Below, one piece after another: positions 23,939-33,049 of a stretch of DNA of 64,000 nucleotides. The DNA lies in the NCBI GenBank assembly GCA_026004675.1, contig BPJP01000001.1, forward strand, positions 558,001 to 622,000. The letters run 5' to 3'. This DNA comes from Gemmatales bacterium. Lineage in GTDB: Bacteria; Planctomycetota; Planctomycetia; Gemmatales; Gemmataceae. The notes below the pieces were generated by a model, which had not been told where the DNA came from, ran no database searches, and saw only the letters and a list, made by a program, of their open reading frames with translations. The translations under genes were made by a program, and so were the position numbers. How positions within the stretch are numbered: position 1 is the stretch's first letter; every line of letters starts with the position of its first letter.

Positions 23939-25948
23939 ATGCGAAACGTTTTTGCAGTTTGGTTGTTGCTGGTGACGACATCCATTGGTGCCGCGGACAG
24001 GCCCAAGGCGCTGGTGACCGGCTTGCGTGCACCGTCCTCCGTGGTCGTCGGCCTTGGCGGCAAAGTTTATATCGCTGAACGGGGCCAGCCAGGCAAAACG
24101 GCCGGTGCCATTCGACTTTTGGAAGACGGCAAAACCAAGGTGATCGTCAGCCATTGCCATCCCTTGGCCATCGCACATCACCAAGGAACGATTTATTTCA
24201 TCGAAGAACAACGCGTCTTTTCGTTCGGAAAGCAAAACAAAACCGTGTTCGTTGATACGGATGATTTTCCCTCGAAGCCTGGCAAACTGCGCGATATCGC
24301 GGTGGAACAGCGCAGCGGCAAGGTTTACGTCACCGGCAGCGATGCCATTTTCTGCATCACGCCAGCGAAACCAAAATCGGGCAAAAAGCCTGCGGTAAGC
24401 ATCGTGCTCGACCGGAAGCGCTGGCCGGAATGGAAGAAACCGGCAGCCATCGAGCTTGACGGCCACGTCCATCTATTGGTTGCTGACGAAGAGACCGGAA
24501 CCCTGCATCGCCTCAATCTGGTTAAGCGCACAGTCGAGAAGGTAGCGGAAGGGCTGGGAGCGCCGACTGCCCTTTGCTGGGATATGTTCGGGAGGTTATT
24601 CGTCGGCGACGGCTCGGCCGGGAAAATCCTGGTCATTCCTCGGCCTGGCGAAAAACCGGTCGTCATGGCCGATCGCCTTCAGGGAATCGCCGATTTCTGT
24701 CTGGCCCCCCAGTACGACCGTTTGCTCGTACCGAATCGCCTTTCCGGGGAACTTGTCTCCGTGCCCATCAACGTTCCGGGTTTCGAAGTCGACATGCGAC
24801 CTTTGCCCGTCGCAACGGAACTCGCTTTCCCGAAACTGAAATGGACCGGCTGGAAACCCGTCACCGACGCCGGCAAGCCGATCCCGTTACGGCCGATCGT
24901 CCTGACGCATGCTGGCGACGGAAGCAATCGGGTTTTCGTTGCCACTCAGCGAGGCGTTATTCATGTTTTTCCCAACCACCCGAACGCTGAAAAAACCAGC
25001 ATCTTTCTCGACCTGCAAGATCGCGTTACCTATAGCGACAATACCAACGAGGAAGGATTTCTGGGACTCGCCTTTCATCCTCGCTATAAAGAAAATGGCC
25101 AGTTCTTCGTTTTCTACACGGTCAAAAAGCCTAAACTCACCAACGTCCTTGCTCGTTTTCGCGTCCGCAAAGACGATCCGAATCGGGCGGATCCGAACAG
25201 CGAGGAAATCCTCCTTCGCGTCAAGCGGCCTTTCTGGAACCACGATGGCGGCACGATCGCTTTCGGGCCGGATGGCTTTCTCTATATCGCTCTGGGCGAC
25301 GGCGGCTCCGCCAACGATCCCTTCGGCAACGGACAGAACCTGAAAACCCTCCTCGGTGCCATTTTGCGCATCGATGTCGATCACCAGCAAACAGGCAAGC
25401 CTTACGCCATTCCCAAAGATAACCCGTTTCTCGATGTCAAGGATGCCTGCCCGGAGATTTGGGCTTACGGACTGCGCAACGTTTGGCGAATGGCATTCGA
25501 TCGCAAGACGGGCCGACTCTGGGCCGGCGAAGTCGGTCAAAATCTCTATGAAGAAATCAACATCATTACCCGTGGCGGCAACTACGGCTGGAACTTGCGC
25601 GAAGCTCTCCATCCTTTCGGTGCCGACGGCGTCGGACCACGCCCAGACTTGATCGATCCGATCTGGGAATACCATCATGACGTCGGCAAGTCGATCACCG
25701 GCGGCCTGGTCTATCGCGGGCAGCGCGTTCCCCAGTTGCAAGGTGGTTATCTCTATGCCGACTATATTTCGGCAAAAATCTGGGCCTTGTGGTACGACGA
25801 TGCCAAAAAACGCACCGTTGCCAATCGGCCGATTCGCGATCCCAATGTCCCTGTCCTGTCGTTCGGCGAGGATGAAACAGGCGAGGCTTATCTTTTGACC
25901 TATACCAACACCGGACAGGGAATCTATCGCTTCGTCTCGACGAAGTAG
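23939..25948 (+). CDS. PQQ-dependent sugar (glucose/sorbosone-type) dehydrogenase with extra N-terminal propeller
   Basis: I chose 23939 because GGAGGT lies 5 bases upstream and a signal peptide follows (MRNVFAVWLLLVTTSIGAA); the frame opens further upstream. The protein has 669 residues. Residues 20-300 read as an NHL/SMP-30-like propeller (VVVGLGGKVYIAERG, AIELDGHVHLLVADEETGTL). Residues 310-669 are a soluble glucose/sorbosone dehydrogenase domain: GSNRVFVATQRG, GFLGLAFHPRY, WNHDGGTIAFGPDGFLY with the likely catalytic His, then LGDGGSANDP and ITRGGNYGWN. The family oxidises aldoses in the periplasm with PQQ bound to the propeller. No PQQ synthesis genes are in the window. The propeller-propeller fusion is seen in planctomycetes. 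Substrate unknown. Confidence 0.85.
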   Translation: MRNVFAVWLLLVTTSIGAADRPKALVTGLRAPSSVVVGLGGKVYIAERGQPGKTAGAIRLLEDGKTKVIVSHCHPLAIAHHQGTIYFIEEQRVFSFGKQNKTVFVDTDDFPSKPGKLRDIAVEQRSGKVYVTGSDAIFCITPAKPKSGKKPAVSIVLDRKRWPEWKKPAAIELDGHVHLLVADEETGTLHRLNLVKRTVEKVAEGLGAPTALCWDMFGRLFVGDGSAGKILVIPRPGEKPVVMADRLQGIADFCLAPQYDRLLVPNRLSGELVSVPINVPGFEVDMRPLPVATELAFPKLKWTGWKPVTDAGKPIPLRPIVLTHAGDGSNRVFVATQRGVIHVFPNHPNAEKTSIFLDLQDRVTYSDNTNEEGFLGLAFHPRYKENGQFFVFYTVKKPKLTNVLARFRVRKDDPNRADPNSEEILLRVKRPFWNHDGGTIAFGPDGFLYIALGDGGSANDPFGNGQNLKTLLGAILRIDVDHQQTGKPYAIPKDNPFLDVKDACPEIWAYGLRNVWRMAFDRKTGRLWAGEVGQNLYEEINIITRGGNYGWNLREALHPFGADGVGPRPDLIDPIWEYHHDVGKSITGGLVYRGQRVPQLQGGYLYADYISAKIWALWYDDAKKRTVANRPIRDPNVPVLSFGEDETGEAYLLTYTNTGQGIYRFVSTK

Positions 25949-25967
25949 ACAAGCAATCTTTGATCAA

Positions 25968-27137
25968 TCACTTGATGAGGCGGGCGTCAGCCCAGTTGAC
26001 ATGGGCCTGCACGTTGCCATGTTCGGCGAAATCAACCACGAGCATCAGCTCTTTGCCAGCGGTGGTATCGACTCGAACCCATTTCGCAGTGCCGGTACTT
26101 GACAGCGTGTCAGCGAAACGGGATTTGCCATCGACCAGCACGCGAATCTTGACCTTCACTTCTCGGCTGGTCTTGGGATCCATACCCACGAGAGCTTCGA
26201 AGCGGCGATAATCGCCTCCCAGATCGAAGCGCAGTCGGCTGGCTGCGTGCATGCCCAACCCTTTATCGAACGTCGATTTTCCCAATTGCAGGTCTCGACC
26301 GGTCACGCTGCCGTCACGAACCCAAGGCCACTCGACGTCGAGATACGGCGTGAATGCGTAACCGGCAGGCTTCAAGTCGGAGAGGAACACGGCACATCCC
26401 TGCCAGCGATCGAGACGGACGATCTCTTCGGTCGGCAAACGGACCTCGGCGCCGAAGATCGTGTTGCCAACAAGCCGGTCGCCCTTGTTCTGGGCGGAAA
26501 GCAGCGACAAGCGGCAGCCGTTGGCTAACAGCAGACGAAAGTAAGGCTGTTTCGGCTTACGCCAACGAACCAGTTGCGAATTGAACGCGATGACAGCGAC
26601 CTTGCCGAACTCGGCAGAGGCTCGACGCCCGCCCATTTCAACAGCGACTTGTTTGCGGTCCAGTTCGTTGAGAACGCCCTGCAAAAGATCGCCATTGCGC
26701 AAGAGGACGTTATCGTTCCGTCGGGTTGCGGCAAGGAGACGACGCCGATAGCGATCGTATCGCAGAACTCCATCCGGCGGCGCCAGCCAGATCAAGGAGA
26801 CATTGGCCAAAGGTATGCGCACGCTCACTGCTTCGGCGCCGTCGGCAAGACGGGCGTGGAAATGGAGTTGAAGGCCAGCGAGTCTGGCTACCCGACCCGG
26901 AATGATGTCGCCGTTGACCAGAACGACGTGTTCGTCCAGAGGCGGCGGAGGGAACGGTTGCTTCCGAGAAAGCGAAATGACATCGTTCAGGTCCAAGTCG
27001 ACCTGTTTGCCGCCATACCAGCGAATGACATTCGTTTCGATCGCGAAGGAGTTTCCAGGCAGAACACGCCCGTCGCAAGTGAATAGCTCAAAGGGAGCCA
27101 GTGGCACGGCGCAGAGACAAAACAACGTGCTGATCAT
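25968..27137 (-). CDS. Exported NPCBM/NEW2-domain protein
   Basis: Starting at 27137 the protein has 389 residues and a signal peptide-like N-terminus (MISTLFCLCAVPLA). The C-terminal 140 residues match the NPCBM (novel putative carbohydrate-binding module) layout: a segment with LGKSTFDKGLGMHAASRLRF, then DLGGDYRRFEALVGMD and VKVKIRVLVDGKSRFAD. The N-terminal half holds repeated small beta units (VVLVNGDIIPGRVARLAG and VLLRNGDLLQGVLNELD). NPCBM domains bind carbohydrate in glycosidases; here no catalytic domain is visible. The gene is the last of a four-gene leftward operon, 17 bases downstream of the terpenoid-cyclase-like gene. Upstream starts in this frame would run into that gene and lose the signal peptide. 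Confidence 0.78.
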   Translation of the reverse strand: MISTLFCLCAVPLAPFELFTCDGRVLPGNSFAIETNVIRWYGGKQVDLDLNDVISLSRKQPFPPPPLDEHVVLVNGDIIPGRVARLAGLQLHFHARLADGAEAVSVRIPLANVSLIWLAPPDGVLRYDRYRRRLLAATRRNDNVLLRNGDLLQGVLNELDRKQVAVEMGGRRASAEFGKVAVIAFNSQLVRWRKPKQPYFRLLLANGCRLSLLSAQNKGDRLVGNTIFGAEVRLPTEEIVRLDRWQGCAVFLSDLKPAGYAFTPYLDVEWPWVRDGSVTGRDLQLGKSTFDKGLGMHAASRLRFDLGGDYRRFEALVGMDPKTSREVKVKIRVLVDGKSRFADTLSSTGTAKWVRVDTTAGKELMLVVDFAEHGNVQAHVNWADARLIK

Positions 27138-27153
27138 GGAAACGGCTCGCTGG

Positions 27154-28224
27154 TCAGCGCTGAAAGATGGGTAGATAGTTATTGGGGACCTGGAGAATGA
27201 GACAGGCCATCGCGGTGCCGTAGTGAGTGCAAATGGGATCGAACCAGTAGCCGGCGTTTTTGTGCCGCCCGGAGCGGAGCAGGTCATCACGGATGGCAGG
27301 AAACCAATTTTTCCAGTATTCGCCACCAGCGGTCCACATGGCCTGGACAGCGTAATAATGCCCGTAGAAATAATGCATATCGTGACGAATAAAGTGTCGG
27401 CCGGGGCGGTGCTGCATGAGATATTTCAGACCGGCTTCGATGTGTTTTCCCTCATAGACTCCGGCGCTGTACAGGGCGACCACGCCGGCGGCAGTTCGTG
27501 CAAAGGCGGTCCCGCCGTGCCTCGCCATGTAGCGAAACCCTCCCGTTTGCAGGTCCTGGCAGCGTTTCACGTAGTCGATGCAACGATCGACCGTCGATTT
27601 TGGTACATAGAACCCGGCGTTTTTCGCCGCTCGCAACGCCATGATCTGACAAATGGTAACGGAAATGTCAGCGTCGGTCGAAATGGGATGATAGCGCCAG
27701 CCGCCTTCGATGTTTTGGCTCCGCACGATCAATTGGACGGCACGCTGAAGGGTTCCTTTGAGCTTTTTGCGCAGGTTTTCATTGTGGACCATGCCGTAGA
27801 CCTCGGCGAGAAAGAGCGTACCGAATCCATGCCCGTACATTGGTCCATGGGCTGCGGCCCCGTTATTCAGGTAACCAGGCGGGTTCCTGCGTTCTTGCGA
27901 AAGGACATATTCGAGTGCCCCTTGAACGGCTTCGCCATAGCGTCCACGCCCCGGCAGATGCCCACCCGACATCAATGCCAGTGCCGCAATGCTGGTGATG
28001 GCCACATTGCCGTGATACTGTCCCGTTCCCCATGAATGATCCCGGTGTTGGTGCCGAACCAGATAAGCCAAACCGCGATCGATCGCGTCTTGCGCTTCCG
28101 GAGTGATCATTCCTTTGGCGGCACTGCCGTCCGGAAGACGGCGCTGGCCGATCAAATACGATCCGCCCGCCGACAGCGCCAAAAGCGATCCGCCAGAAAT
28201 CAGGAAGCGTCGGCGATTGGTCAT
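27154..28224 (-). CDS. Terpenoid-cyclase/prenyltransferase-fold exported protein
   Basis: Starting at 28224 the protein has 356 residues and a twin-arginine-like leader (MTNRRRFLISGGSLLALSAGG). The mature part has the alpha-toroid pattern of squalene/terpenoid cyclase and prenyltransferase repeats: AIDRGLAYLVRHQHRDHSWG, IEGGWRYHPISTDADISVT, RCIDYVKRCQDLQTGGFRYM and ALYSAGVYEGKHIEAGLKYL. It has HRDHSWG and TDADIS segments, but I do not see the DXDDTA catalytic motif of true squalene cyclases, so an enzyme role is uncertain. Such proteins are common in planctomycete operons beside DUF4175-like genes. It lies 7 bases downstream of the Gln-rich gene. Confidence 0.8.
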   Translation of the reverse strand: MTNRRRFLISGGSLLALSAGGSYLIGQRRLPDGSAAKGMITPEAQDAIDRGLAYLVRHQHRDHSWGTGQYHGNVAITSIAALALMSGGHLPGRGRYGEAVQGALEYVLSQERRNPPGYLNNGAAAHGPMYGHGFGTLFLAEVYGMVHNENLRKKLKGTLQRAVQLIVRSQNIEGGWRYHPISTDADISVTICQIMALRAAKNAGFYVPKSTVDRCIDYVKRCQDLQTGGFRYMARHGGTAFARTAAGVVALYSAGVYEGKHIEAGLKYLMQHRPGRHFIRHDMHYFYGHYYAVQAMWTAGGEYWKNWFPAIRDDLLRSGRHKNAGYWFDPICTHYGTAMACLILQVPNNYLPIFQR

Positions 28225-28231
28225 GTTGCCC

Positions 28232-29035
28232 TCACCTTCGGCTGCGCCGACCTTTTTCCGCCAGCGTTTTGTAGTATTGTTTGAGCAAGTCACGGTATTT
28301 CATCATGAACTGCTCGCGCGAGTAGGCGTCCATTTCCTGTCGCATCTTTTCGGGCAAATGTCCCCAGATGTCTTTGTAAACATCCGCGAGCTTGTTGCTG
28401 TTCTGGTCTGCTTTATTTCCCCGACCATCGCCGCCATTGTTCCCATTCGACCGCGTGGTGGCCTGGCTGCTGCGTTGGCCCGGCGCGTGCTTCGTGCCTT
28501 TTTGTTGATCCCCAGTGCTTGTCGATCGTCGGCTGGACTGGTCATTCCCGCTCTGCCCACCTCTGCTGCCAGCTTGCTGCCGCTGCTGTTGCTGTTGCTG
28601 GCGTTTTTGCGCGATCAAATCGTCAAGGTCTTTGAGGATATCGCGCTGCACCTGTCGCGTTCCTTCATCCACCAGCTTTTGCTCGAGGCGTTTCTCACTA
28701 CGACGCATGTTTTGGGCGATTCGCTTCAACGTTTCCTCGGGAGCTTCGCCTCGCTTGGCTGCCGGGGCTTCGGGACCCGATCGCTTCTTCTCGTCTGGGG
28801 TCGTCTTGGTGTTGGGTTTGGTTTGCTCGCCGGGAGGTTTTGTATCGTGGTCTGTTTTCTTGTCAGGAGCCTGCGTTTTGCGCGACTTCTTCGGCTGAAG
28901 CTTGATCGGCGGTTTGGGTTTGAAAGGCTCCTCGTCAGCCGCGGACGGCGTTCGAAAACCGTAAAATAGCAACGTGCCGGCCAAACCGGCCAATACCATC
29001 GCATGCAAACGCGAGAACGACTCTGGTCCACTCAC
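28232..29035 (-). CDS. Membrane-anchored Gln/Lys-rich protein of the DUF4175-like operon
   Basis: This 267-residue protein has one N-terminal hydrophobic segment (MVLAGLAGTLLFYGFR, residues 13-28). A long charged, disordered stretch follows. A coiled coil with a Gln run (AQKRQQQQQQRQQAGSR) and a Gly/Ser/Asn-rich linker follow. The C-terminus is well conserved in style: LADVYKDIWGHLPEKMRQEMDAYSREQFMMKYRDLLKQYY, a block known in planctomycete proteins of unknown function next to similar genes. Start and stop overlap the upstream gene by 4 bases (29032-29035), so the two are translationally coupled. Probably a partner or scaffold for the large coiled-coil protein. Confidence 0.72.
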   Translation of the reverse strand: MSGPESFSRLHAMVLAGLAGTLLFYGFRTPSAADEEPFKPKPPIKLQPKKSRKTQAPDKKTDHDTKPPGEQTKPNTKTTPDEKKRSGPEAPAAKRGEAPEETLKRIAQNMRRSEKRLEQKLVDEGTRQVQRDILKDLDDLIAQKRQQQQQQRQQAGSRGGQSGNDQSSRRSTSTGDQQKGTKHAPGQRSSQATTRSNGNNGGDGRGNKADQNSNKLADVYKDIWGHLPEKMRQEMDAYSREQFMMKYRDLLKQYYKTLAEKGRRSRR

Positions 29036-32000
29036 GGGTTCTCTCCTTCGGGCTGGCCGACAGAGGACAATTCCTCGAGCAGATTGGCGATTTGCTCCTG
29101 CTCTTTCTTGATCCTGTTCAGTTCGGCTTCCGCTTCGGGCTTCAGGTGCTGGCTGTCCGGATGCTCCCGGCGAAAACGCTCAGTCCGTTCATTGACTTCT
29201 TGTTGCAACGCCCGCAGCGCCTTGAGTTGTGCTAACGCTGGGATGCCGTCTCGAATCTTCGGGCTGCCACCGGGTTGACCGCCATCGTCTGTTGGTTGCC
29301 TTTCCGGAGAAACGATTCCTCCCTTTTCGTCTTCTTTCAGAGCCGACAACAATTGATCGAAGCGGCGTAGCGCTGTTTGTTGCGAGCGTACGATGACCGG
29401 ATCGCCGGCGGTATTCCGCGGATCGTCAAGGGCCTGGTCGCCGCGCGCCTTCATGTGTTCGGCGGCTTCGTTCATGGCAGCCACGGCTTCTCCCAAAATA
29501 TGGGCAAAGACTTTCGCTCCGGCGAGTTTTTCGCGAATAAGGTTGCTGCTCTCGTCGGCCAGCAACCTTTGTGCTTCGGCCAGGTTGCCCAGGTTGGCCA
29601 GCGCGATCCGGTCCCACTGTTTTTTCTCGATCACGCGTTCGGCGTTACGAATCGTCTCTTCGTGGATGGTTTTCTGTCGTTGCCGCAATCCTTCCAGCAA
29701 CTTGGCGACTTTGGCAAGTTTCTCGCGGGCCAACTCTTCGGCAACGGCTTGCTGTTGGTTCTGTAAACGCCGCCGTGCTTCCTGGAGCCGGTCCAGTGCT
29801 TCTTCCTGTTTCTCCTCGGGGTCTTGTCCGCGTTGCAGTTGCCGGAGGGAATCCTGCATCCGGCTCAGTGCCCGCTCGAGCGTGTCCCCGGCGTGGCGGT
29901 GCAATCGCCGCAATTCTTGTTTCAGGGCTTCGGCACGGCGGTTCAATTCCTCTTGCTGCCGGGCCAAACGTTTTAGTGCCTCATCTCGCTTGCCCGCATC
30001 CGCGATTTTCGCAGCCTCTTTGACTTTTTTCCGCAATCTGTCCTGGTCTTGCGCCAGACGTTCCAGTTTCTTTTCCAGTTCTTGAATGCCCTTGCGCAGA
30101 CGTTCCAGTTCTTTTTCGCGGCGATCCGAAAGGGCCTGAATCATTTCTTCGAGCGTTTCCATGCCTTGTCGCTGGCGGCGCTGTGCTTCGCTGAGCTTGT
30201 TTTGCCGCAGGTTTCCAGCGGCATTGTTCAACTGCTCCTCGAGCGGACCACTCGAACGAGACGTTTGCGAATCCGAACTGCCCTGCCGAGCAAGTCGGGC
30301 GGCTTCGCGCAATGCTTCGGCGAGTTGGGGTTCGGTCTGGGCACGGTCCCTTGCTGCCCGTTCCATCTTTTGCAGAAGTCTGCTGGCTCGTTCGGCCAGC
30401 TTCTGTTGCAATTCGGCCAGGCGCCCCAGTTGGGCTTGTTGTTCCGGCGTCAACACCTCGGGTTTTTGTCCACGTGTCGCATCGGTATCCAGTTTGCGCG
30501 TTTCGTCGTGCAATCGTTTCTGTTCATCCAATAGCTCGCGGGCTTCTCCCTTGACCTCGTTCAGGCTCCCCCACGGTTCGAGCAGTTCGAGCAACTGGCT
30601 CAGAGTCGCTTCGACTTCCTCTTGCTTTCGGCGAGCGATGCCGAGTTCCCCTGGTTCGTTCTTAGCCGGCGGTTGGGCGTTTGGACGCGTTTCATTTTCT
30701 TTGCGGGCATTGGTAAGACGGGGCTCGATCTGCGGCAAGACCTCGCGTGCCAGGCGTTCGAGTTCGCTGGCGACAGTTTCCAGTCGATTGCGGTCGCCAC
30801 TTGCAGGAAGCTTGTTTTGCCGCATCGCTTGGAGAATACGCTCGACCTCGCTGCGCAGCCCCGCTTGCCTGTTGCCGATTCGATTCCGAATTTGCCTTTG
30901 CAACTGCTCGGCTTGCGTCAATTCATCAAGATCATGCCTGTCCAGCTTGCCGGTCTTCCGCCATCGTTGCTCGGCACCGATGATTCGTTCGAGTGCGTCC
31001 TGCTGTTCTTTTTGCAGTTTGAGAAGTGCCTGCTGAATGGCTTGCTGGTCGCGCAGAATTCGTGCTTCAAGGGCAGGCAAGCCTACGATATGCAATTCCA
31101 CCTCGTGACTGCGGGCTGGCGGTTTATCGATGGAAACGTCGTCAAAGTCGTTGGCCAATGCTTGCAGGGTGATCACGTCCCCTTCCTGCAATGGTCGGCC
31201 TCTTAGCTGAGACAGGGCCAGCTGGCGCTCCACTACGATGCGTTTGGATCGCACACGGCTCGGGAAAAAGAGCACAGGCAAGGGGCCGGCCCGCCCGACA
31301 TTCAACAGTTGCATCAAGGTTTGGCCGGTGTCGTCATGGTGGAACAGGGGCCGTTCGTAAAACGGCCCGCTCTCTCCTGCGCTGGAGCGAACACGGTAAC
31401 GAAGCCAGCACGATTTGACCGCAAATTGCTCGTCCAGGGCGGATACCCGCACGGCAATGTCGGCATGGGGCAACACGAACAAACTATCCCGGCCAGGCGA
31501 TGGCCGTTCCAGGTTGACCACCGGCGGCGGATCGCGGAACAACCTCAGCTCAAACAACCGCGAATTTCCCAGTCCCGTATCATCCTGAAAGTGCAACGCA
31601 TACATGCCTCGCAAACGAGGCAAAAAACTCACGTCTATCTTGAGCCGATCAGAACTCAGACGAGCGGGGACCGTGCTCCACGTTTCGCTGGCCGCTGCTG
31701 AAAGTGCCATCGCTGAAGCGAGATCGTGCGCGCCCAGGATTCCCAAAAACGCAGCCGGCTGGATCATCGGCTGTTCGGGAAGAAACTCGATCCACGCCTT
31801 GGCAACAGGCCGGTCGACCTGGGCTTTCAACAGCACTCGGGTTCCCAGAACCGCCTCAATGTTACCGATCCCCGCCGGCAGATTCTGCTCCGGCAAGTCC
31901 GTGTATTCGGGGTAGAGAAGGCGGATTTGTGGCGAAGCCTGCCCGTCACGCGGCACCAACACCGGAGGCGGTTGCACCAAAATCGTGAACGGTCCAGCAG

Positions 32001-32802
32001 AGGCATCGTTCGCTCGCACGTGGAAGCGAAAATCATGCTCGACCCGGTCAAGTCGGACGAAGAGCGTTCCGGATTTCTCATCCATGCCGCGCTGGATGCG
32101 CACGGTCTGTCTCGCCGGCAGTACGCCCTCAAAGGTCACGACCGCATGATCGGGAACGACGCCTTGCAATTGTCCCCGGATTTCGAAAGGTTTGCCTCGA
32201 GCCACGCGCTGTTCGAACTGCAGCGCCAGAAGGGTCTCTTTCGGCCAGTCAACGTCGCCGAATGGATGAATCAGCCGAGCCAAAGCAATTCGAGCAATAA
32301 CAGGATACCAACTGAAGGCGAAAGCAAAGAGTGCTATAGCAGTCACCAACGACAAACCGGCCGCGCCAATGCCTCGCGAATTCACCACGCGATTGAAGTC
32401 GATCTGCTCGACCCGCTTCATTGTCTGCCGAACCGTCTCACGGCGCAGGGCGGGAGAATCATGAATCTGAGCGGTCGGCTGCTGCAGGAATTGCACGGCA
32501 CTGGCGAGACTGTCGTTCAGTTCCGGAAAGACTTCTTCCACTTGCAACGCGAGGGATAAATCATCCGCCTTTCGGGATAGCGGCCGAATCAAATACGCGT
32601 AACCGACGATCCCGAAAACCGCCAAACCAGCTGCAAGCAACACGCTGCGAACGAACGACGGCAAAACAATAAGCCAGTCGATGAGACCGATGACGGCGGC
32701 CGAGAACAGAAGAATGCTGCCGCACACGCAGACGCCACGAAAGACGATGACCCAGCGCAAACGGCGACGCAAGGACGAAAAACGTCTCTGGATTGGATTC
32801 AT
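29032..32802 (-). CDS. Large coiled-coil membrane protein, DUF4175-like
   Basis: This 1,256-residue protein starts with two hydrophobic helices (VIVFRGVCVCGSILLFSAAVIG and SVLLAAGLAVFGIVGYAYLI) and a third near 155-175. About 400 residues of beta-rich sequence follow. From about 620 onward it is almost all coiled coil, with long Glu/Arg/Leu/Gln heptads (for example ELERLRKGIQELEKKLERLA). The organisation resembles DUF4175/TIGR02302-type proteins of other phyla, though I cannot confirm homology here. It is the first gene of the operon with the Gln-rich, terpenoid-cyclase-like and NPCBM genes. In other planctomycetes such genes often sit near MoxR and DUF58 genes; here a DUF58 gene is separate at 53583. 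Function unknown, probably envelope assembly. Confidence 0.75.
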   Translation of the reverse strand: MNPIQRRFSSLRRRLRWVIVFRGVCVCGSILLFSAAVIGLIDWLIVLPSFVRSVLLAAGLAVFGIVGYAYLIRPLSRKADDLSLALQVEEVFPELNDSLASAVQFLQQPTAQIHDSPALRRETVRQTMKRVEQIDFNRVVNSRGIGAAGLSLVTAIALFAFAFSWYPVIARIALARLIHPFGDVDWPKETLLALQFEQRVARGKPFEIRGQLQGVVPDHAVVTFEGVLPARQTVRIQRGMDEKSGTLFVRLDRVEHDFRFHVRANDASAGPFTILVQPPPVLVPRDGQASPQIRLLYPEYTDLPEQNLPAGIGNIEAVLGTRVLLKAQVDRPVAKAWIEFLPEQPMIQPAAFLGILGAHDLASAMALSAAASETWSTVPARLSSDRLKIDVSFLPRLRGMYALHFQDDTGLGNSRLFELRLFRDPPPVVNLERPSPGRDSLFVLPHADIAVRVSALDEQFAVKSCWLRYRVRSSAGESGPFYERPLFHHDDTGQTLMQLLNVGRAGPLPVLFFPSRVRSKRIVVERQLALSQLRGRPLQEGDVITLQALANDFDDVSIDKPPARSHEVELHIVGLPALEARILRDQQAIQQALLKLQKEQQDALERIIGAEQRWRKTGKLDRHDLDELTQAEQLQRQIRNRIGNRQAGLRSEVERILQAMRQNKLPASGDRNRLETVASELERLAREVLPQIEPRLTNARKENETRPNAQPPAKNEPGELGIARRKQEEVEATLSQLLELLEPWGSLNEVKGEARELLDEQKRLHDETRKLDTDATRGQKPEVLTPEQQAQLGRLAELQQKLAERASRLLQKMERAARDRAQTEPQLAEALREAARLARQGSSDSQTSRSSGPLEEQLNNAAGNLRQNKLSEAQRRQRQGMETLEEMIQALSDRREKELERLRKGIQELEKKLERLAQDQDRLRKKVKEAAKIADAGKRDEALKRLARQQEELNRRAEALKQELRRLHRHAGDTLERALSRMQDSLRQLQRGQDPEEKQEEALDRLQEARRRLQNQQQAVAEELAREKLAKVAKLLEGLRQRQKTIHEETIRNAERVIEKKQWDRIALANLGNLAEAQRLLADESSNLIREKLAGAKVFAHILGEAVAAMNEAAEHMKARGDQALDDPRNTAGDPVIVRSQQTALRRFDQLLSALKEDEKGGIVSPERQPTDDGGQPGGSPKIRDGIPALAQLKALRALQQEVNERTERFRREHPDSQHLKPEAEAELNRIKKEQEQIANLLEELSSVGQPEGENP

Positions 32803-32968
32803 GTGCGGCCGCTCCTAAGGAACCTGATCTCCGCTACCGAAACTATAAACGATCAACCGGTTCGGAACAAGGAATTGGCGAAGCACCGGTCGCGAATTCC
32901 CGCCGGCGGCCTCAACGTAGCTTTCCATTGGCGGGATGCCGCACATAGACGATTTGGCGGCCGATGCG

Positions 32969-32998
32969 TTGACGTCGACCGCGTTGACCCTTTACAAT
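32969..32998 (+). promoter_or_regulatory. Sigma-70-type promoter for the PQQ-like propeller gene
   Basis: TTGACG (32969-32974) and TACAAT (32993-32998) are separated by 18 bases, about 50 bases upstream of the start at 33050. Each box matches five of six consensus bases. Confidence 0.55.
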
Positions 32999-33049
32999 CA
33001 TCAACCATTGAAACCGACCTTCCCCTTTTCTCCTGCCGAGTCTAATTCC

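Noticed and set aside
29393..32559. Plus-strand ORFs of 230-291 codons opposite the coiled-coil gene
   Set aside because: Ser/Cys/Arg-rich antisense readings of Glu/Arg/Gln coiled-coil codons.
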